From Euphorbia lathyris (Eukaryota; Streptophyta; Magnoliopsida; Malpighiales; Euphorbiaceae), in assembly GCF_963576675.1 (NCBI RefSeq), contig NC_088915.1, positions 33,509,501-33,573,500 of the forward strand: a DNA stretch of 64,000 nt. Reading direction: 5' to 3'. How positions within the stretch are numbered: position 1 is the first letter of the stretch; each line of letters opens with the position of its first letter. Below, piece by piece: positions 1 to 10,893 of this stretch. The translations under genes were made by a program, and so were the position numbers. The notes beneath the pieces are model-generated. The model was not told the DNA's origin, did no database searches, and saw only the letters and a program-made list of their open reading frames with translations.

Positions 1-639
1 AGTATACCTATGGAAAGCATATTGTTGCACGTGTAGAGAAGCTTGTTGCTGCTGGAGGTATGCACTTTCTTTTGTTCTGTATGAATGTGCTGAAACATGT
101 TTCTAAATGTGCTGTCAGTTATGAACCCTCAAGTTGGGGGGAGGTTTGGGTAGTAGTTCATACACTTGAACAAGTTTTCATGTGGTTCTTACTTGTGTCT
201 TCCTCTCATGTCATTATGTCCGCCAAACTTAGAAGGTTTTACAATTCCACCAAGCAAAACCTATTGGTAGAGTTGAAATGGGTGGATGTTGGACTGCCTG
301 GGGAGGGTTGATAATCTTAAATGATTGGAAGCTAAACCGTATTGAACCTGAGGGTAATCACTAATCAAGTTGGTCTTTATTGTTGAAGTGCAAAATTTTT
401 GTGGTGTTGTTTGTTTTAGAGTTACTGAACCGAAGAATGCAATGGTCAAAGACAATAAGTGTGTAAAGTTTGATATGGGTAATACTTGGCTAAAGTATAG
501 AGTTATTATTAGTGAATGCCAAGTTTGATGAAAGCTTAACTTGAAATATTGTTACTCCTAAATGAAATTGAATTTGTGCGTGGGATTTGAATTGTTTGCA
601 GAGAGGAGAATTGCAGCACAGTCTATGCACACAGCATAG
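1..639 (+). CDS. Pumilio/PUF RNA-binding protein, 3' end (partial)
   Basis: Last two exons of a gene that enters from the left. The exon at about 1-57 reads YTYGKHIVARVEKLVAAG and ends at a GT donor at 58. The final exon, 602-639, follows a TTTGCAG acceptor and reads on in frame as ERRIAAQSMHTA before TAG at 637-639. This is the C-terminal tail that follows the last Puf repeat of plant APUM1/2/3-type proteins. These are cytoplasmic factors that bind UGUA-type motifs in mRNA 3'UTRs and repress or destabilise the messages. The 'GKHIV' element belongs to the end of the repeat array. The intron (58-601) is ordinary, AT-rich sequence. Most of the gene lies outside the window, so the paralogue cannot be decided. 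The family call rests on this short but very characteristic C terminus. Confidence 0.8.
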
Positions 640-2317
640 GTGGGGAATAGGAAAGAAAGTTTGTACAGCTAACTGAGGCTAGTGTGAGGCTTCATCTCTT
701 TCTTTCTTACGGTATCTGTACCAATCTTTTTTAGAGAGGCAAGAGCAGATTGAAAAATAAAAAAAAAGGGGGTTGTTGCTTTGTAATGCGAAAGTGTACA
801 TTGTGTAGTTTCTAAGGGTTATACATAGAGTTGAGGAAGGTGAGGTTCAGTTCAGATGTTTTAACACAGCTGATGCTGACCCTTCCTCCCCTCCAAGAGG
901 AGATAAAATGACCATACAATGGTGTATAAAAATGATAAGCAAATGTTGAGAGGTAAAGTATTAGTGACTACTGTACAAATGTTGGTATTGTCGAGAGCTG
1001 TTGATTTTTAGGTTGAGGCTAGAGCTTTTCTTTCATGTATCGGTATTTTCGACTTTTCTTTTTTCTTTTTCTTCCTCTCTACTTATGAAAAAGGTACAAT
1101 TTTCTTATATTTTCATGTCTATTAGTATTATGTTGTGTGCAAATATCTGTGATTCAAGCAATTTAGATACATGTAACCCTTTGTTTGTTTGAAAGGAATT
1201 CAACTTCTGAGTGTCCTCAACGAGTTAATTTTAACGAAAAGTAGAATTCAATTAGAAAACAAGTACGTTTCAAAATAAATATAGTTTTATAGATGCCGTC
1301 AAATAAACTTTTGTCTTTCAAATTACTTGTTTCAAACGATGTCTAGAAATTCAAATTGAATTTGTGTAATATTTGAGGTATCCTATATGGTTGAATTTTA
1401 TATTTTTGTTTCATTCTTGATATAACAAGATTTTTCAAATGTACAGAACAGTATTCAGTTGAGGACACTTCATTCATTAAGACAGGATTAAATTACAACA
1501 AAATATAAAGTTGTGAGAACAGAGCCCTACCTAAATTTTTGACTTATTGTATATGGCATCTTTCTTCAATCTTCTTTATCCTTACTCATTCTGTCCTATC
1601 AGGGCGGCTTCGGCTCTAGGTTTAAATTTTAAATTTTAAATTTTATTTTAATTTTTTTAATAAATATAAAATTTAATTAATTTTTGACTGGATTAATAAA
1701 ATCAAATAAAGATTATCTTTGAGATAATTTACAAAGAACGAGACAATTAACAATTATGTTGGAAATTACAAAAAGGAAAAAAAATCCATATGTTTTTACC
1801 TTTTTGCAAACAGTTCGTGGTTTTAAAATTAGCAAATAAGGATTTGTAGTTTTAAAATTTGCAATAATTGGTTATAGTTTGTAAACTCATGCACTTTAAA
1901 AAAACATTGTCGTAATTTTACTTCAAAATGGAAAATGAAGCGATTCAAAAATCTGAAATTTGCACATTACCTTTATATAAGATCCGATTTCAATTTTTTT
2001 TTTACAGTAAGATTGGCTCACAAAACATTGTAGTGCAAACTTCACAAATCGTAGATTTTTCGTTCACCAGTTTATAAATAATTCATAAACTAACACAAAA
2101 TAATTCATGTACAAGAACTAATATCGGTTATTGTTTCATATTCCATGTAGTTCTTGATTCAGTATTATATATTGGCACATCATAGCCAAAACTAATAGAA
2201 GTATGCTTAGTTCTAAAATAAAAGTCCCATACACCATTTGAATGAGATAGATAGATATCAAACAAACATTGTTTAAAGAGTAATTCTAAAAAAAAAAAAA
2301 TGAAGAGATCCGTAATC
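640..2317. other. Pumilio 3'UTR and intergenic AT-rich DNA
   Basis: The first few hundred bases are presumably the Pumilio 3'UTR; several AATAAA-like and T-rich stretches occur but none is decisive. The rest is AT-rich and contains no open frame resembling a known protein. The short ORF near 1001-1192 is low complexity. The region ends at the stop codon of the convergent gene on the minus strand. Confidence 0.5.
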
Positions 2318-2858
2318 CTAATCATAAAAAACGTCATCTTGATCAAATTTCTGGCCGAAACCCTTAGGGCCAGCCCTTGCTCTAACTTTCCCTTTTTTCC
2401 CAGCTTTCTTCTTCTTAGCTGTTTCTTCCTTCTCGTACTTTTCTTTCTCCCTCTTTGTTACGAAATCCGTCACTGCTAAATATATTACCTGCATTTACAG
2501 CACCAGATTCTTAAACTTGCAATTTTGGTTACTAATCTTGAAACACAACACAAGTGAGTTCAGAAATTACCCCAACGGTAAGAACCGACAAAACGATGAA
2601 GGCTACGACGAGAAGACCGGAAATTACGGTGGCAGTTCCATCTCCTTTAACATAAACTGAAGGCAAAGCTTCATCAGGCGCAGCGCAGATTATCCAATTT
2701 TGGGATTTCTTTGTTTTAGTTTTGGGTATGCTTAATTTTGTTGTGGATAAGGAAAGACGTGAAAGTAAAGGCAGATGTAATTTGTGGGTTTTAAGAAAAG
2801 GTTTGAATTTGGAAATTGAAATGGAAGAAACAAGAGAAGATTGAGTGATTGCAGCCAT
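2318..2858 (-). CDS. Small plastid-targeted single-span membrane protein, two exons
   Basis: Exon 1 is 2571-2858 and exon 2 is 2318-2488, joined in phase 0 (donor GTAATT, acceptor AAATGCAG), giving about 152 residues. The N terminus is Ser/Thr/Lys-rich with few acidic residues, like a chloroplast transit peptide, with a plausible cleavage near residues 50-58 (WIICAAPDEA). After YVKGDGTATVI comes one strongly hydrophobic segment (about residues 78-101) that spans the splice junction. A very basic tail follows (KKKKAGKKGKVRARAGPKGFGQ) and ends in acidic DQDD. This suggests a thylakoid or envelope protein with a charged soluble tail. I recognise it as a conserved plant type but cannot name it. 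If exon 1 is read through the intron a false 108-residue ORF results; the tail conserved in exon 2 argues for splicing. Confidence 0.72.
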
Positions 2859-3078
2859 GCCTCATCACCTAGACAGCTGTGGTCTGGTGTGGCTAAAGAA
2901 GAGGAATCTATAGAATTGTAGAATGGGCTCCTTTCTTCAAGATTGGGCTTTTCACCCTCCACTTATTATTGCTTTCAAACACCCGCCTTAAAAATTATTC
3001 TAAACATAGGGTCAAGTCAAGTTGACATCCGACTTCCTACTATGTATGTAAATATATTCTTATAAAATGAAAATTAAA

Positions 3079-3794
3079 GGCAAAAAGCATCCTGAGGCCT
3101 CTGATCTTTCATTGTTTGGTGCATTAAGCTCTCGATCTTTTATTTAGACACATTAAGCCCCTGATCTTTCATCATTTGGTGTATTAAGTCCTCGATCTTT
3201 CATTTAGACACATTGAGCCCTTGATCTTTCATATATAGGTGTATTAGGCCCTTCCGTAAATCAATTAATATATAGGTTTATTAAGGGCATGTTTGGTTAG
3301 GTTTATATAACTGCAGCATTTCGCATTTTCTCTGGACACTGCAACATTTTGGAGCTTTTCACGAAAAGCTCTTTTCATGAACAGTTGTTTGTAGTTACTT
3401 GTTATTGATAAAATTACCCTTCTTATTTCCACAAAATGTGCTTCAATTTTAACATTATTTTTATTTTTAGAACATAATTATCGAAAAACAAAGTTTTATT
3501 GTGTTCAATAAATTTTCTATTTTTTATTTAAATTATTTTTATTAATTTGTATAATATATTTTTTATTTTAGAATTTGTTATTTTTAGAACATTATTTGTT
3601 GTCACACCAAACATGCCCTTAATAAACCTATATATTAATTGATTTATGGAAGGACCTAATACACCCAATATGAAAGATCGAGGGCTTAATGCACCAAATG
3701 GTGAAAGATCAGGGGTTCAATGTATCTAAATAAAAGATCGAAGGCTTAATACACCAAACAATGAAAGATCAGGAGCCTCAGGATGCTTTTTGCC
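3079..3794. mobile_element. MULE-type MITE with long inverted arms and 9-bp TSD
   Basis: The left terminus GGCAAAAAGCATCCTGAGG and the right terminus CCTCAGGATGCTTTTTGCC are exact reverse complements. The inverted arms continue for roughly 200 bp each, to about 3300 and 3610, with moderate divergence. The 9 bases on each side are identical (AAAATTAAA at 3070-3078 and 3795-3803). A 9-bp duplication with long TIRs is the Mutator-like signature. The arms are themselves built from repeats of a GATCTTTCAT...GGTG.ATTAAG unit. The centre (about 3300-3600) is AT-rich and non-coding, so the element is non-autonomous. Confidence 0.85.
3292..3620. repeat. Inner inverted repeat at the centre of the MITE
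   Basis: GGGCATGTTTGGT and its reverse complement ACCAAACATGCCC bound the central spacer. The same motif is a common terminus of small hAT-like MITEs and also occurs near 41574. This could be a nested insertion in the palindrome centre or simply the innermost part of the arms. The adjoining TTAA is self-complementary and cannot separate the two options. Confidence 0.4.
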
Positions 3795-3803
3795 AAAATT
3801 AAA

Positions 3804-5142
3804 ATGCAAGGAAATTCGATGAAATTCCTTAATTTTTTTTAAACAAAAGAGGTTAACCAATATCTCTTTTATCCCAATATCATAGCCTAACACCAATCTT
3901 TATTTTCATGCCAATATCTTATGTTCTTTTAAAGTTTTTTTTTAATACAAGGAAATCGACATCTAACTTTCTTGCAATATGATGAAGTTCATCCGACTTC
4001 CCAGTTAGGAAGCGTAACTCAAGCCTAATGCTTCGATTACACGGGATATAAAGAAGTCAAAGAATTTCATCAAGACTTCAACCTAATTAAACTAGTACTA
4101 TTCAGAGAATAATGTTTAACCGGACTATTTGCAAGGAATAATGCTCATTTGGAGCATTATTCTGACAAAAAAAATCTCATTAAAAAGACGAATAAAGTGA
4201 AAAAAAATTCATTACTGTGTTACTTCTAGCTACCAATTAAGACCAGTTTGAATAGTTAAGACCTCAAGTTGCTTAAATTAGAGATCTCGAATTCAAGTTT
4301 TAGCACAAAAAACTCTAATTGAGAGAAGATCTACGTAAAGAGTATCTAACGAGTTTCAAACCGAGCAATCAGATAAATTATATAAAAAAATGTGTTGCTT
4401 TTGACTTTTCATTCCAAACAATAGATAATATATTACCATTACCCCCACTTTTTGAAGTGATATTATAATGCAAATCCAAACCATTTTCAATACATGTCTT
4501 TTTTTATATACATATTTCTCAAATACTATTCCTTTTTTTTCTACAAATTTTTCTTTTGCATGATATTATGTTTTTCTACTTCTTTTCTTTCACTTTCTTA
4601 TTTCTTCTGCTTATTCAAACATTTAGCCTTTGTTTGGCAATTTAAAGGTTAATGAGTGAGAGTTAAAGGAGTTAAAGGAGGCAATGGAATGAAAAAAAAA
4701 GTGATGAAAATGAAAGTTAAAAATTAAACATTGTTTGAGAGTTTATAAAATGTAAATGAGAGTTAAAAGTTTAACTTCATTTGGGAGTTTAAATATACAG
4801 GAAAATGAATGTTAAATTTACTCTGTAGAGATAAAAAAAATTTAATGAAATTTACGTTACTTCTATTAACCTCCAATTTGAAGGTTAGAGTTTGAAGGTT
4901 AAAGGAAGTAAACATTTAACTTACCTCTATTAACTCCCTCCCAAACAAGTGAATATTCTTCTTTCTTGTTCTGATCTTCATCATCACCATCACTTTTTTC
5001 TTTTTTTAAACAATTTAAAATTTAAAAATTATCAATGATTTATTATTTTTAAAAGGTTGTTATTATATCACACTTTTGTATGAATTACCAATAGATTTCT
5101 ATAGAAAATCACAAACTTGCATATGATAAAACACAAAAAATA
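3804..5142. other. AT-rich intergenic DNA
   Basis: Apart from the MITE-like block at about 4626-4950, I see no gene, RNA or ordered repeat here. Long A and T runs and stop codons in all frames indicate non-coding sequence. Confidence 0.5.
4626..4950. repeat. Possible hAT-like MITE
   Basis: The ends GCCTTTGTTTGGCA and TCCCAAACAAG are imperfect inverted repeats. The inner arms also pair in part: GTTAATGAGTGAGAGTTAAAGG near the left end and TTAACTTACCTCTATTAACTCCC near the right. The interior is made of GAGAGTTAA/AAGGTTAA words. I could not define a clean target duplication. Confidence 0.4.
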
Positions 5143-5163
5143 ATATATATATATATATATATA
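5143..5163. repeat. (TA)n microsatellite
   Basis: Run of about ten AT dinucleotides directly abutting the left end of the fold-back element. A second TA run abuts its right end (6609-6622), so the element probably inserted into a TA-rich site. Confidence 0.9.
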
Positions 5164-5275
5164 GAAGATGGCTCTTGTGAGAACCCTTTCCTAGGTGAGA
5201 ACTCACCTTAGGTGAACCACCCAAAACTACGTAGTTTTGGGTAGAAAAATTTTAAAAAAATGCTGCTGCTTGAGG

Positions 5276-5340
5276 GGGTCAAACCTGAGACTCTATGTTT
5301 ACACTCCACACAACTTACCACTGAGCCAATTGCTTTCCTT
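5276..5340 (-). repeat. tRNA-like segment, left arm
   Basis: Read on the minus strand it contains TTGGCTCAGTGGTAAG, resembling a pol III A box/tRNA D-arm, and about 35 bases later AGGTTTGACCCC, resembling a degenerate B box/T-arm. The copy in the right arm is in inverted orientation. No full cloverleaf can be drawn with confidence, so this is not a functional tRNA gene. Confidence 0.5.
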
Positions 5341-5645
5341 GTAATTTATATCGCGCGCTGATTAATATACCATTGCCCTTTTAGCTTCTATTGTTTAATT
5401 TTGATGCATGCACTTATTAATAGAAAAAAAAGAAATGTGCATAATAATGAATTATTAATAGAAAAAAATCTAAGAACATGCTCTAATTTCTTATTTATTT
5501 AATTCATTTATATTCTTGTAATTTATATTTTAAAATGTTAAGAACGATGTTCTAAATATTGTTACATATGTTCTAAATTTTATAATTTGGGTTCTAAAAA
5601 TTAAGTATAATGTTTAAAAAAAAAGATATATAGACCATTTTTACA

Positions 5646-6170
5646 TTTGTTCTATAATATAATTTATAACTCATATTCTAAATAACATAACGTATGTTCT
5701 AAAAAATATAACGTATGTTCTAAAGTTTATATTTTGTGTGCCAAAAATTAAGTATAATGTTCTAAAAATATCAGTAGATATCTCGATCGTTTTTTCATTT
5801 GTTCTATAATATAATTTATAACTCATGCTAAAAAACATAACGTATGTTCTAAAAAATATATCGTACGTTCTAAACTTCATAGTTCGTGTTTTAAAAGTTA
5901 AAATATATGTTCTAACGTTTGTTTTAAAAAATATATAGTTTGTGTTCCAAAAATTTAGTATAATGTTCTAAAAAAATCAGTAGATATCTGGATCGTTTTT
6001 TCATTTGTTCTATAATATAATTTATAATTCATGTTCGAAAAAACATAACACGTGTTCTAAAAAACATAACATATGTTCTAAAAAATATGTCGTACATTCT
6101 AAACTTCATAGTTCGTGTTTTAAAAGTTAAAATATATGTTATAACGTATGTTTTAAAAAATATATTTTCT
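5646..6170. repeat. AT-rich tandem repeat, about 2.6 copies
   Basis: The word TTTGTTCTATAATATAATTT recurs at 5646, 5798 and 6004. Each copy is followed by CATAACGTATGTTCTAAAAAATAT-type stretches and, in the first two, TCAGTAGATATCT.GATCG. Unit lengths are about 152 and 206 bp because one copy has extra TTCTAA-type sub-units. The short ORF on the minus strand here (5671-5880) is just a translation of the repeat. Confidence 0.75.
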
Positions 6171-6437
6171 TATATAACATAAATTATAAAAATATAAAGG
6201 AATTAAATAAATAAGAAATTAGAGTATATTCTTGGATTTTTTTTCTATTAATAATTCATTATTATGCACATTTTTTTTTCTATTAATAATTCATTATTAT
6301 GCACTTTTATTTCTATTCGTAATTCATTATTATGCATATTTAATCGATATTAATAAGTGCATGCGTCAAATACTAAACAATGGAAGCTAAAAGGACAGTG
6401 GTATATTAAGCAGCGCGCGATATTATAAACAAAAAAA

Positions 6438-6500
6438 GCAATTGGCTCAGTGGTAAGTAATATGGAGTGTGGATGAAGAGACCTAGGTTTGAATCCCCTA
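6438..6500 (+). repeat. tRNA-like segment, right arm
   Basis: AATTGGCTCAGTGGTAAG (A-box/D-arm-like) is followed about 30 bases later by AGGTTTGAATCCCC (close to the B-box consensus GGTTCGANTCC). It is the inverted partner of 5276-5340, and this arm has the better-preserved B box. It is probably a tRNA-derived module captured before the palindrome formed. Confidence 0.55.
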
Positions 6501-6829
6501 GGTAGCAGCGTTTTTTATTTTATTTTCCTACTCAAAACTACGTAGTTTTGGGTGGTTCTCACCTAAGGTGAGTTCTCACCTAGGGGAGGGTTCTCACTTG
6601 ATCCCTCATATATATATATATAATAACAATAATGTATTAAGAATTCTTTTGGAATTTTATTTTATATGTTTGTATATATTTACTGCATAGAGACCTAATT
6701 AATTAGAGCGATTTCTTTCAAAAAAGAATTTAAAATAAGCTATTATATCTGTATTAAATTTGATTGGTATTTGATCATAAAGCACTTAAAATTCTTATGG
6801 AACTAGTTATATAGAGATTTCTTTGAAAA

Positions 6830-8460
6830 TAAATTTTTTTTAAAAGAGAAAATATCATTAATCAAGAGGAAAGTAATACATCAGACGGGATTAAGTTTCA
6901 ACAGAATATCGGAGCCTCATCCCAAATAGGACGACTAGCGTTTAAACGAGTAGTCTGTGTTAGGCTATGAGCGACTCGATTAGCTTGTTTAGAAATAAAG
7001 TTGAGCTCGACACCTCCAATTTGAGTCGATGGGCTTCTACAATCCGCAATAACACCTCCCAGATCGCTCAAATCGTCCCTGGAAGATTTGAAGAACAGAG
7101 CAGCGACTTCACAATTGGTTTCCACAACAGCACCGGTTTCCATTCGCCATTAGCCACGACAGCGCTTCCCTAATACCGATTGCCTTAGCCACCATTGCCT
7201 CCACCTGACCCGGAACCTGCCTAGAAGAACAGACCACCACCGAACCAGTTGCGTCACGACCCACAAAGCCTCAGCCGACATATTTCAGATCAGTAAAAAT
7301 TGCAGCATCGACATTTATCTTCAAACGGCCGTTAGGAGGGCGAATCCCGTGATTACATCTGCTCGCAGTAGTGGTAATATGCGGACTGGACAAAATGGTC
7401 TGGGATTGCTTAAACTGATCAAGGTAGCCTAGTGCCATATTAACACTAACTGAAGCCGGTTTGCTGATATTCTGCCAAACTGATTCATTCCTGCGCTGCC
7501 ACACAGCCCACAAAATCATCCCAGCATTCTCAGCACAGCTTTGCTCGTGTTCAAATAGCAGGCAATTGATCCATTCTAGGAGAGAAGCGATAGGAGGAAT
7601 AGCTAGGGGCAGACACGCACTCTCCCAACATTCCCGAGCGAAAGCACAATCAACAAAGAGATGCAATTCATGCTTCCCGTACTCTCCGCATGATGCATAG
7701 GTATTCAACCTATTAACCCCACGAAGGAACAGATTAGCTCAGAGAGGAAGGAACCCATTGCATAGCCGTCAAAGGAAAGTCTTCACCTTAAGGAGTAGTC
7801 TTAATCCCCACAATTTCAGCAAGGGGAAGTTCAGAACACCAGTATTGTCATTCCCGTACGCATTCACCATAATCGCCCGATAACCCGAGCGAACACTGTA
7901 AATGCCCTTACAATCATACTGTCAGCGCAATTTATTTGACACTGAAGAGGATCCTCCAGGTACTGCAGAATCTCGGAAATTTCACTCAGGTTGAAGATAG
8001 AGCGCAACAGGGGGAGGTTCCAGAATAACGTACTTGGTATCCACAGATCATGAACAAGTCGTAAGTCCGTTCCCTTAGGATTTGCCAAGACAATCCCCGG
8101 AACTTCACCCGGCAACCACTGATCCTCCCAAATCCGCACTTCACTACCATTACCCACTCTCCAGCGCAAGCCCGATGAGATATGTTTCAACGCGTTCCAA
8201 ATGCCCTCCAACTTTGGCTCGGGTTAGATCCCAGTTTAGCCTTAAAAATGTCCCCACTAGGAAAGTATTTAGCTTTGAGGATTTTAGATGATAGAGCATC
8301 AGGTTTAGTAGCGAGATTCCACACATGCTTACCCAGCATAGCGAGATTAAAGGAATGTAACTATCGAAAGCCAATGTCCCCGTCTTCTTTCCGAGCACAA
8401 AGTCTATCCCAAAAAGCCCAATGAATTCGTCGACTCCAATCTAGTCGACTTTGTACACAA
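6830..8460 (-). mobile_element. 5'-truncated L1-type LINE fragment
   Basis: On the minus strand, from high to low coordinates, the frames read as a reverse-transcriptase tail (AFWDRLCARKEDG, about 8420), then FNLAMLGKHVWNLATKPDA, then the segment before the zinc-binding region (RWRVGNGSEVRIWEDQWLPG, about 8150). The zf-RVT/RNase H linker follows (FARECWES...MILWAVWQRRNESVW, 7708-7271), then an RNase H tail with SKQANRVAHSL (7143-6898). A run of T on the plus strand at about 6833-6840 fits the 3' poly(A). Several frameshifts and stops separate the blocks, so it is dead. Confidence 0.82.
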
Positions 8461-10868
8461 TTTAGAGCATAGTAGTGTCCCTTTGAATGGAGGATGAGTG
8501 TGAAAAGATGAGTGATGGGTGATAAGATGATTTCCCTCTTTTATTTTAGAAATGCACCTGATTTTTCTTGTTGTGCATAAGCCTTTTCTATTTTTATTTG
8601 GGTTTTTGTTTCTTTTTCTGGCTTTTTACCTTAATTTCTGATTTTGAGCTTCTTGCTCATCGAGCTACTTTAGCTCGCCAAGCTGTTTTGATTGAAAGAG
8701 GAAATTTTGTTTGAAGGATGAGTAGCTCGACTAGTTGTGGTGGTGAGCTCCCCGAGCTATGACAGATATCAGCAGATTTTCTGAGTTTTTGTTCATGTTA
8801 CTTGGGCAGAGTTTTGGATTTTTAACACATTATAACTAATTCATGCACACAAAGCACAATAATTCCATGGGTGTGAAGGATATTTATGAGGTTTGTGGCT
8901 TGTATTGTGGTTAAATGAAAAAAATGGGATGGATGATTGGTTTTAAGGGGGCTTTACTATCGCGATGTAAAAGGGTTTTAGGCCAATATCAAAAAATATG
9001 TTCGAGTAACTCAAAGGGGTATAAACTTAGATGCCTTCTACCATTTCAAATCTAAATTAGACGCTTATGGTTTCGATTTCAAGTGTGGAATGAGATAATG
9101 TGTATCATAATGCATGTAAGACTCTCGAAAAGAATATTTTGAGCATATCTCATTCTATTTAAATACTCTTGTGAATGGTTCAAATCCTTACTGAACATGG
9201 CTTTTGTTCCATGTTCGGTTTTCAACTAACAAAGTGATCAATGTTGATAGTGGATACAATTATACTCCTCAAAGCCTAAAGTTCTTATTCAAAGTTTTTA
9301 AATTTTCAACCTTTACTCAATAAGCACTTGCTAGAATGGGTGATTGTCAACAAGTGAAACTTCTACCTATTAACGTTTACATAGATTAGAGAATCAATTT
9401 AAAATCACTTCGACACATCAACAAGTTTTTAGGTCAAAACAACAATTCAAAAGCATGGCAAGTTTGTTATCACGATAAAATAAAATAAAAATGATAAAGC
9501 TTAAGAGATATATGCAAAACATTAAGGTTGAATTTATTCTCCCTTCCTCACACTTTAATCATGCATTTATTTCCAAAAATACATTAAAACATAAAGTAAA
9601 GGAAAAGGAAAGAAGAAAAATTCCATTAATAATGTGAAAGAACGGAACTTCTATATTGATTTGAAATTTTGACCAGTCTACTATCTGATTTAGGCTTGTA
9701 GTCCTTAATGAAAATTGTAAAGCAATGTCTTAGCTTTCCAATGCATTTTGAATCGTATCAATTGGAATAGAAACGAAGGAGTTATGGCCAAAATACTACA
9801 GCTAGTCACTAAGACGCAAAGTCTGCCTTGGACGAGCAGCAATGTAGCTCAATGAGCTGGAGCTGGAAACTACATTTTTCACATCTTTAATCAACTTATT
9901 TCATGATCATTCCATCCATTTCACTGATTAAGCTTCCAACAAATCAATTAAGCTCTAAAAATACAAAAACAAACAAAAAAGTAGCAATAAAAAAGGAATA
10001 AAAAGTAAAGAAGAAAAATTGAATCTAAAAACATAAATTTAAAAGAACTGAGTTCCTTCCCAATAAGCGCTAAGATTATAGTCGTTTAGCTCGACTAACG
10101 ACTTTTCTTTTATGTATAGGAATCCAAACTCTTTGATGAAAATACCATGAATGCACAATGGATTCTTCATATAATTCCAAGCAATTAACATCCACAATAG
10201 AAATTTAAGAAGTTTATGAAGAATTCATGATTTTTTCCTTTTTAACTCGCTTGGCAAATCATAAACCATATAAAATGGATTAAAATGGGTCATCTCATCT
10301 TTAATTGTGGATCCGTGAAGCTTCGGCTTGACTACTTCCTCGCTTTGAGATAGAGTTTCTAACTCCTTAATTTGGACATGATTGTCTTTATTCTCCCCAA
10401 AGATTGGTGTTGAAGATGTACTTAGGAACTCGTCATGCTAAGATTTTTCTAAGATAGATGCTTCAATCTGTTCATCTAGATTAATCTCCCTAACCGAATC
10501 GTCTGCAGTCAAATCAACTAGTAGACCTCTTTCGATGCAAGAATTATGGATTCTAGTGTAGCAACTATCATATTGATTTTCTTTTGAAGAATCATACTCA
10601 AGCATAAGTTCCTCAATAGTCTTTTCGTTCTTACTTATTTATGGTGAATCCAGACAATCCCCTTGTTACCATCCCAATCGGGGTAGAATGAGTTGATGAC
10701 TTTCTCCTCTGATGGCCTATAGAGGCTATTTTCATAAGGATACTGATGTGTTCCCCATGAGTATCCATTTAACTCCATCCCCTGACAAAACAAACATAAA
10801 AAATAATAAAAATAGAAAATGAAACTTATATTAACGAGAATTCTTTGGAATAGGTACTAAATAAACTA
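8461..10868 (-). mobile_element. Internal region of a pol-less LTR element (LARD-like)
   Basis: About 2.4 kb of AT-rich DNA lies between a LINE fragment and a primer-binding-site-like motif at 10870-10887. On the minus strand it begins with a short coding-like segment (see 10420-10778) and then shows no protein I recognise: no protease, RT, integrase or RNase H motifs. The blocks at about 9640-9800 and 8640-8770 are unlike the gene spacers. GAGCTAC/AGCTCG words recur at 8655-8760, 9850-9880 and 12140-12200. A matching LTR at the left end was not found, so this end may be truncated. Confidence 0.45.
10420..10778 (-). pseudogene. Coding-like segment of an LTR element, unknown protein
   Basis: On the minus strand an ATG at 10778 opens MELNGYSWGTHQYPYENSLY and continues with PSEEKVINSFYPDWDG before a stop. 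After a frame change the reading continues as TIEELMLEYDSSKENQYD and an acidic stretch, down to about 10440. It begins about 85 bp after the PBS-like motif, where a gag-type ORF would normally start. The Tyr/Pro/Asn-rich start followed by an 'EELMLEY' helix resembles short ORFs I have seen in non-autonomous plant LTR elements, but I cannot assign a family. It is broken by at least one frameshift and further stops. Confidence 0.4.
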
Positions 10869-10869
10869 G

Positions 10870-10887
10870 TCCCTGACAACGACACTA
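10870..10887 (-). other. Primer-binding-site-like motif
   Basis: On the minus strand the sequence is TTTTTAGTGTCGTTGTCAGGGA, close to the TTTTTGGCGCCGTTG..GGGGA motif that follows the 5' LTR in Athila-like plant elements. It lies a few bases after the CTTATCA end of the putative LTR. Confidence 0.5.
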
Positions 10888-10893
10888 AAAACT

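Larger units (their letters stand above)
5164..6609. mobile_element. Fold-back/MITE-like element, about 1.4 kb, with tRNA-like arms
   Basis: The left end (CTTGTGAGAACCCTTTCCTA, 5174-5193) and the right end read in reverse (CAAGTGAGAACCCTCCCCTA) are near-perfect inverted repeats. The homology continues through GTGAGAACTCACCTTAGGTG and the small palindrome CCAAAACTACGTAGTTTTGG. Each arm then holds a tRNA-like segment (5276-5340 on the minus strand, 6438-6500 on the plus strand). The interior is an AT-rich tandem repeat plus inverted copies of a TTATTAATAGAAAAAAA word. There is no transposase frame. The flanking TA runs prevent a clear TSD call. Confidence 0.75.

Noticed and set aside
1001..1192. 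63-residue ORF after the Pumilio gene
   Set aside because: Phe/Ser-rich low-complexity translation of T-rich DNA without supporting features.
5671..5880. 69-residue ORF on the minus strand with repeated FRTYV words
   Set aside because: It is a translation of the AT-rich tandem repeat, not a repeat protein.
5646..6170. Possible CRISPR-like array of spaced repeats
   Set aside because: Copies are only two to three, AT-rich, unequal in spacing and in a plant nuclear context.
5276..6500. Possible functional tRNA genes in the fold-back element
   Set aside because: A- and B-box-like motifs are present but no acceptor stem or full cloverleaf can be formed convincingly.
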